Shown here piece by piece: positions 39,201-48,200 of a DNA stretch of 64,000 nt. The position numbers and the translations under genes were made by a program. The stretch is from assembly GCF_007004725.1 (NCBI RefSeq), contig NZ_ML660167.1:372001-436000 (forward strand), in the 5' to 3' direction. The notes under the pieces were generated by a model. That model was not told the DNA's origin. It was given only the letters and a program-made list of their open reading frames with translations, and ran no database searches. The DNA comes from Aliikangiella coralliicola (lineage in GTDB: Bacteria; Pseudomonadota; Gammaproteobacteria; Enterobacterales; Kangiellaceae). Position 1 is the first letter of the stretch. The number at the start of each line of letters is the position of its first letter.

Positions 39201-42200
39201 ACTACCAACTAAATCACTTGCCGAAAGTAAAATAACATCGATTAAACTCGGGTGAATAGTAAAGTCAGTTTTGTTCTCCTTGACAGCTTCAGGTAGTTGC
39301 GGAATCAGAACCTCAATCAGTCTCTGATTTTCGTTTTGCTGAAACTGCTGCACAACAAGTTGATTTACTTTGTTCTGATTACCCTTCCAGGCGGCAGTTT
39401 TCATATTTGCCTGAATTGCACTGATATTAACGGCTGGTATATCGCCTTGCTGGACAAAATTAGCATGTCCTTGACAATGAACGATCTCATCAGCATTGCT
39501 TTGGCTGTAAATTTCGAAGTCAACCTGCTCAGGTTGCGTCGCGAACAAGGCAATTGAAACGCTGTTATTTTCGTCAACAACTATCGGCTGTGCCCAAACA
39601 ACATTGTATAATTCTAGATTGTATACTAAGTGCCGCTTTTGTTCCGACTGTTCGCTTTCCTGATAATTCGGTACAGCCAAATCAATTGCAGCTCTGGCCA
39701 TTTCCAGACTAAGCATCGACGGTAAAAACTTTTGCTTATCCGGTAGCGTTTTTAAGAAAAATTCATTGCCATCAAAGCAGGAAGTGTAGCTCTGTTGAGT
39801 CAGATCAGAAGTATTCGTGTGTAGCAATGAATGGAGCACGTCACTAAGACTTGAATTAACAACTTCGCTTCCAGCATTAACTTTGTTTGTTGCAGATTGT
39901 TGGTTGTCCGGTTGAGAGTCACCAGTCTGAGAGACAGAATCGACAACCGGTTCAATCCAATAGCGCTTATTGTCAAAGGGATATGTCGGCAACGGTATTC
40001 GATTAGGCTTGGTTTTAACGCTTCCCTCTGATTGGTAAAGTTTATTCCAATCAAGTTCTAATCCGTTAACCCATAGCTCAAGGAGCTTCGACAGTTTTTG
40101 ACTACTCAGCCATTTTTCAATCACAGTCTCTTTCATTTCATCATCTTGGCTGATAATGCGCATTCCTTCTTTGTTGCGCTCTACCTGCCCTCGATAAGCG
40201 TCATCAATGTTAATAACTGAGTCGTTATCGGAGTTTGAGTCATTAACAAATGCCTCTAGTTTCTCAGTTAACTGGCTGACCGAGTCAACCATAAAACCTA
40301 AGCGCTCTTCCATTGCATCTCGACCAACTTGCAATGTATAAGCGAGATCAACTAACTCAATGGAATGAGATCTTGTGAGTAAGAAGGCTAGTAGCTGTTC
40401 TGCTTTTTGGTAAAGTTGTTTTGAGGTTCTCGCTGAAAGTGGAATAACCAACTTTCCATTCTCTGTTATCGCAGATACATCCGGTTTTGAATCGACCTCA
40501 GGTATATATTCGCCAATCACCATATGGGCATTGGTGCCACTAAAACCGAAAGAACTTATCGCAGCTTGACGTTGTTCTTTCTCATCGACATCCCAGGCTT
40601 TTAAACGCGTATTAACAAAAAACGGCGTCCCTTTTAAACCTTTCGATTGACTACCAATATGTTCGTTTAACTGCTCGAAGTTTGTCGTCGGCGGAAGTTG
40701 TTTGTGTTTAAGCGCCAGTGCAATTTTTATTACACCGGAAACACCGGCGGCAGTCAGGCAATGACCGATGTTACTTTTCACTGAGCCTATCGCGCAATAA
40801 TCGGTTTTGCGAGTAAACTTTTTAAAGGATTCCTTCAGCCCGTCAATTTCAATTGGGTCGCCAAGTTTAGTTCCGGTGCCGTGGGCTTCAATTAATTGGA
40901 TGCTAGCCGGATCTATCTGGTGCTTTTCGTAAACATCTTGAAGTAGCTGCCGCTGAGCTTCCGGATTTGGCGCGGTTATTCCATTAGTTTTACCATCCTG
41001 ATTAACACCCCATCCTTTAATCACTCCCTGAATAATATCTTGATCTTTCTCTGCGTCTTTTAAACGCTTTAACATCACAACACCGACACCTTCCCCAGGT
41101 ACAAAGCCATTGGCGCGTTGATCGAAAGTAAAGCAGCGACCATCAGGTGAAAGCATTCCCGTTTGCGAGGTTTTAATCAGCATTTCAGGCCCTGACATAA
41201 CATAAACGCCGCCGGCCAATGCCAAATCACTACCACCAGCGCTTAAGCTGTCACAGGCATTGGCAATCGCAACTAAAGAGGAAGAACACGCTGTATCAAT
41301 TGATAAACAAGGCCCTTGTAAATTGAGAAAATAGGAAACTCGTGCCGCCAGAATAGATGTCGCTTCCCCGGTAAAACCCTGTGCGCTGATTTGTTGTTGT
41401 CTTGACAATAAATGGTAGTCGCCCGCAGCACAACCAACAAACACGCCACACTTAGTACCGGACAATGATTGCGCGCTATAACCGGCATTCTCAATTCCGC
41501 GCCAACAAGTTTGTAAAAATACCCGTTGTTGCGGATCCATACTCTTGGCTTCTTTCGGCGAAATGTTAAAGAACAGAGGATCGAACAGGTCAAACTCTTC
41601 TAACGCGCCCATCCATTGGCTGTTAGTTTTTCCGGGCATCGCGTCTCCCGGTTGGTAATAAGCATTAATATCCCAACGATTTGCTGGAATTTTATCAATA
41701 CAGTTTTTGCTTTGGGCAATATTATCCCAAAAAGAATCCAGATCTTTTGCCTTAGGAAATTGCCCAGCCATTCCAATGATTGCAATGTGCTGGGACTTCA
41801 CTGAAAGCCGTTGTTTGTTTTGACTTTTCGTTAATTTTTTTCTGCGCCTGGATACCAGGTTTTTGACTGCCGCTGCGATGGGTCTCAATGAGTTGGTTGT
41901 GTTCAACTCAGTGGCAATATTACTTGATTTGTTTGAGTCGTTAGTTTGACTTGTTCTTTGCACCGGCTGACTTTGAGAAACCTCGTTTAATACCGGTGGA
42001 GTTTCGCGAGGCGAATCATCGATTAATATACCCGCTTCACTTGCTTGCGCCTGGACATAATCACTCAATTGCTTTAACGTCGGATAACTGTAAACTTTAG
42101 TCGCCTCTATCGACGTCTTGTACTTATCATTAATCTTTCTTACCCAGGTAACGCCGGTAATCGAATCCAATCCAAGTTCTACAAACTGAGCATCCTCGTC

Positions 42201-45200
42201 AATTTCTTCAACCTGTAATCGTAACTCTTGTGCCAATAGCTTTTTTAGCGTTTCGTTTATTGAAGTTAACAGGTTACTCTTGTTTATTTCTGGCTTGGGT
42301 AACTTTTCTGATTGCAGTGTCTTTTCTGATTGGAGTAACTTTTCTGCTTCAGATTTTACTGCCTTTACATTTTTCGCTGACACATTTTTCGTTGACACAG
42401 TAACTTTGTCGACATTTTCAGCCAACTTATTATTTATCACCTCTACATCGACAGCATTCGAAGTCTCAGCGATAGCTTCAACTTCCTGCTTAACATATCG
42501 GCTAAGCTGTTTCAGCGTCGGGTAACTATATACTTTAGTCGCTTCGATCGCTGTGCCATACTTTTCATTGACCTTTCTAATCCAGGTGACGCCGGTAATG
42601 GAGTCTAGCCCCAAGTCAACAAATTGCTCATCTTCTTCAATTTCATCGGTTTGCAACCGTAACTCTTCTGCCAACAGTTTTTTAAGAGAAGTCATTAATT
42701 CAACTTCATTGATCGCAACAGCATAAGTTTGTTCGTCAATTGGCGAATGCTGCAAATCTGCGACTTTCTCATTCTCGGCGTTTGTATTCGAACCAGCAGA
42801 AAATTTATCTTGAATCTGCGCTAATGTTTCAGATTGGCCAACGAAAGTCTTTTCATGCATTGACAGTTCAAGTTGATAGATTTCATCTAACTGGCTTTGT
42901 AAACTAACCGTCAGTAGACTTTTAAGCGCGACTAGCTCAGCGCGAGAATGCCTGGCTATTCTTTCGGCCAAACTCATCGCCGCAGACAAGACGTTCTTTC
43001 TTGGTAAAACAGAGAATGATACGCCTCTATCCAGTAAAAGAGTCCCGCTGGTTTCTAGCGCAGTAAGCAATGTTTCTCGTGCCAGATCATAACCAATTTT
43101 TTCAGGAAAAATTAAGGTAGAACCAGCCCCTGGTGTAAACCCGTAATTCATGTAGGGACTCATATACTGGCTTTCTTCACTAAATATTGTGAAGTCTGCA
43201 AACATCCCCAAAGCCCATCCAGCCCCAACGCCATGGCCTTGCATCGCCGCGACTACCGGCAACGAACATTTCAACGCAAGTTGATAAATTTTGCTATCGG
43301 TAAATTTAACTTTACCTTCTTGAATTGCAACCAATGTTTCTTTGGTGCCGCCCATTGCAAAATAATTATCATAGCCGGTTAAAACCACCACCTTGTATGA
43401 CGGTGTTGCCTCGATATGAGAAAAAACTTCGATCATTCCTTCGGCCAGCTCATCCGAAAACATATTCTTCGCCTGGCGATCTTCCATAGTTACTTGCAAA
43501 ATACCTTGTGGGTAAACCTGCGCAGAGATCACTTTCGAATTAAGCGATAAAGGCATCGGCGAATCAGGTAACGCAATTGGCTCTTTGCCCTTTTCTTCCT
43601 TAATTTGCAATGTGTCATGTAAATCTGCCAAGACCTGTTGAATACGCAACGAATCCCGTTTTTTACGTTCGATAAGAACTGGACGTGGTTGTAAAGACCA
43701 GTTTCGTGCAACTTGTAAAGCTTCAACGGCCACTTGGTTTGGTTGTGCTATTTTTACCGATGGTAATTTTTGCTGTAAATCGACGCCGGAATATTCACCG
43801 CCAGCGAATAAAATTTCTGTGCCAAGTTGGTTGCCCAAACGACAAGTAACGATAGCTGCTGCGTGGTTTAACCATTCTGCCCGTTCTTTAATACTGTCAA
43901 TCGTATAACAACCTTGTGCATGATAAATACAAGTATTGCAGAACAAACTCATTAGCCAGGCCACACCTTGCACGTTTGAATTTAGCGCGGCGACTACCGG
44001 AATATCCGAAGCGAGAATGAGTTGGCTAAAAGCGGTTACGACTGCGTTAAACTCATTAGATTCGACCGCTGGAAGAAATTCGGGATATTCACTCTCTATC
44101 ACAACGGCCTTGTAAATTGCGCTTTGTTTAAGCTGGCCAAAAATCTCCTCAAGCTCGTCAATTAACGCTCTGATGTCGAGAGAAATATCGTCGTGCTTAA
44201 GACTGATAACAAGAATACTATCCGCCTCCGTTCTTAACTGAATCATTTCAGTTCGGGAGTTTGGCTCGGTGGTATTGTTATTTTTTTGTTTAACCGATTC
44301 GATATCATTCGAAGGTTCAACAATTTCAAGGTTATCGGCCAGAACGCTTAAGTGACGAGCCAAGTGCTGTTTTAACAATTTTAATGCGGGTTGTGATTTC
44401 TCAGCTAATGTAGAAGTAAGTTTTTGAGCATATGGGTTAATTTCGTCCTTCGGCAGAACGGGACATGTCAAACCTAGCAATCTCAGTTCTCGACCATTGA
44501 GCCCGTCGATTGAATCAAGTAGTTCACTAGTTATTGACTCGCCAAAGCGTTTGGCGAGTAAATCCGCCTCGTTTTTTGACGGGTATAAACCAGCTTGAGT
44601 ACCACAGTATTGATAGCTTGCTTCTTCACTAACAATCATAAAGTCGCATAAAGCAGCGGCTAAAAAACCTGCTCCTGACGCATTGCCCTGAAGAACAGCA
44701 ACAACAGGATAAGGAAAGGAAATAATATTTTGATAAAGCCGGTGCTGCAAGGCTTCGTTGCTATGTTGCCTGCCGCCATGTAGAAAATGTTTTTCGGTAC
44801 CCTTCAATAATAAAACTTTTGCGTCTTCGGCCTGCTTAACAATCTCGAAAGCTTCAGTCAGCAACTCAATCACAGTTAACTCAAGCAGGTTATTACTACC
44901 GTTCTCATCCTTGCCTTCTCCTACTTGAATTGAATAAATCCCATTTCCCAGGTTAAATAAATTGACTGGGCTCGCTAACACTGTCGCCTTTTGTGTAGAC
45001 CTATGGGTATTGACTTTTTCTCGCTGTAAATCAGCTAACTCTGACTCAGTTGCTTCTAACCCCATTAATTCTAAGTTCTGATTTTGAAAATCCACTAAAC
45101 CAATTGAAGGCCGCTCTTTGCTTTCGTAGTAAGACTCTTTGTTAGTGTAAAAATCAATTGGCGCTAAAGTAATATCTTGAGGTTTTTTCTGAGTTCCTCG

Positions 45201-48200
45201 GTTAAATGATAAATGACTGATTCTCTTTTGCCGGCGGAAACTTGAGCTTAATGCTATTTTCTCTGGCACTAATGTTGCTTTTTCAATCGCCGCATTTGTA
45301 AGCGCACCCTCTGTTCTAAGAGAAGGTGTTGATGAATCAGTTAAAGAAGGAGGTGTTAAACTTAGAGCCTCAGACTCAAAGGTAATGCCGTGTAGTTGTA
45401 AACAAACATTGCCTGCAGCATCACACAAGTCAACATCTAATATTTTATAGCCTTCACTCTCTTGTGCAGAAGCATTGTTATTGGCATGCCTCACCCAGGC
45501 AACCATTTGCTGCGTACAACCAAAGATAACACGCGTTGTCCTTAAAGCAACCGGCACGTAGTTTTCGTCCTCACGATTAACTAACCCAGTTGCGAGGTAA
45601 ACAACTGAATTAACGATACCGGGATGCAAAATAAAATCACCTAGCTCTCCTTCCGTTTCTGCTGAAAGATCCAGGTTCGCGAGCATTTCACCTGTTCCCA
45701 CGTAAACCGAGCTGGATAACGGCAATGATAGTTTTTCATCTAATTGCAATGACTGTTTTATTTTTTCCAGGTCGTGTTTTTGCGGCGCTGGGCTAGTGGT
45801 GAAAACAGCTTTTCCCTGACAGTGGATTATTTCATCATCAAGTTGGCTCAATGGTTTATCGGTTGGAGAACTCTCAAGTTCAGTTCTTTCACTGTAAATT
45901 TCAAACTCAATTTGTTCGCCAAAACCATCGCTATCATCAGCTGAAAACAAATCGATCTTAATGGCACGTTCGCCACTCACCTCTGCAGGTTGCCCGAGAA
46001 CAAAGTCTTGCAACTCTAAAGTCACAGACTCTCGCAGGACGGGCATGGCATGCTCTGCAGCAGCGCGAGCCATCTCAAGATAAATAGCCACAGGTAAAGT
46101 TTGTGAATTGACTTCAGCTGGCAAGATTTTTTTAGACTCACTCGACTGACTTAACCTGTCAAAGAAAAATTCTTGTCCGCTAAAAACACTACTGTAACTT
46201 TGTTGGTGCAGATCGGAGTGATTATTATGGAGTAAAGGATGAATCGCCACACCTGCAGTCTGGGCTGACAATGGTAATTTAGACATTACTGCAACTGGGT
46301 CGATCCAATATTTTTCCCGGGCAAAAGGATAAGCAGGTAGACTGATAAGCCGAGGAAGCATTTTTCCAGATGAATTGATGGAGTCAGCCACTTCGGGATA
46401 AAAAGAATTCCAGTCCAGCTCAAACCCCTTCACCCATAAATCGACAAGCTTGGAGAGTTTTTTTCGACTCACCCATTTATCAATGGTTTCTTGAAACTCT
46501 TTATCCGCATTTAATAGTGAAACCGTTTCTCGGTTATTTTTTACCTGCCCATGGAAAACATCTTCAATGTCGAGATTGTCTTTAACAAAGGCATTCAGCT
46601 TATCTACTAGCTGTTCAACGGAGTTAACGATAAATCCAACGCGTTGGTCCATCGCTTCCCTTCCAACTTGCAGCGTATAAGCGATTGCCGATAACTCAAG
46701 GGAGTCGCCAACATTGTTGCCAGTGTTTTTCTGTTGCTGTTCAACAACATAATTCAACAGGTCGAGCGCTTTCTGTGTTAACTGCTCTGCCGTTCTCGCG
46801 GAAAGCGGAATTATTGACCTTTCACTCTGGTTAGCAAAACTAACTTTTTCTTGATTTCTAGCCCCTCGAAATTCTTCAATAATAATATGGGCGTTCGAGC
46901 CGCCTGCGCCAAACGAAGACACGCCTGCGATTCTCGGAACATCAACGCCATCGATGACAGGTGTTTTCCATTCGGTCAACTTCTGATTAACAACGAAGGG
47001 CGTATTGTCAAAATCAATATGAGGATTCAGCGTTGAAGAATGTAATGAAGGCACAATTTGCTGATGCTTCATTTGTAGTAAAACTTTGGTCAACCCGGCT
47101 ACACCAGCAGCAGATTCGCAATGACCCACGTTTGATTTCGCGGAACCAATCAGACAATAACCAAAACTTTCATCTGAAACGGTGTTTGAATCTTGTTGAT
47201 TAAATGCCCTGGTTAAAGCTGCAATTTCAATTGGGTCGCCTAACTTGGTTCCGGTTCCATGGGCTTCAATGTAGCTCACCTGGCGAGGTTCAACTTCCGC
47301 TTCAATTAATGCCTGAGTAATTGCACTACTTTGTGCCTGAGGATTAGGTACTGTATAGCCATTGGTTTTACCGCCATGATTCAGTGCGCTACCTTTAATA
47401 ACACCATAAATATGATGACCATCTCGCACAGCTTCAGATAACCTTTTCAGAATAACTGCGCCAACACCCTCGCCGGGGATGTAACCATCGCCGCCCTCAC
47501 CAAAACTTTGGCAATGTCCGTCGGAAGAAATAAATTGTTCGGCGCTTAGCATCTCGTATTTATTCGGATGAATTGTCACATTGACGCCGCCCGCTATCCC
47601 AAGATCAGTGCGGCCATGTTTAAGATCCTGGCAAGCCAGATGAATTGCCGTTAACGACGAAGAACACATCGTATCCAACGTCATGCTCGGACCATGTAAA
47701 TTTAATACGTACGACACACGATTAGCGATGCTGGCCAGACTGCCTGATAAATTATATTCGCCGTACATCACGCCGACATAAACCCCTACTTGACCTGCTT
47801 GCGCATTCTCGTGTGGGATTTGTAAAGTCTTTCTGGTGAAACCGGCGTCTTCCACCGCCATCCAGGCATGTTGAAGAAATAGGCGTTCCTGTGGATCGAT
47901 GGTTTCTGCTTCACGGGGTGAAATATTAAAGAAACGTGGGTCAAACTCATCCACGCCTTCAATAAACCCGCCCCACTTACTGGCGTGGGATCCATCAACA
48001 CTGCGATCTTCGCTGTAGAACTTCTGCCAATCCCACCGTTCTTTGGGAATGGAAATAATACAGTCTTTTCCGCTACTTAAGTTTTTCCAGTAGTCGTTGA
48101 GATTAGCAGCTTCAGGATAACGACCACTCAGTCCAACAATAGCAATATGTTCAAATTTCGTTGATTCCGACTTAGTTCGATCCTGATGTCCGCTTTCATT

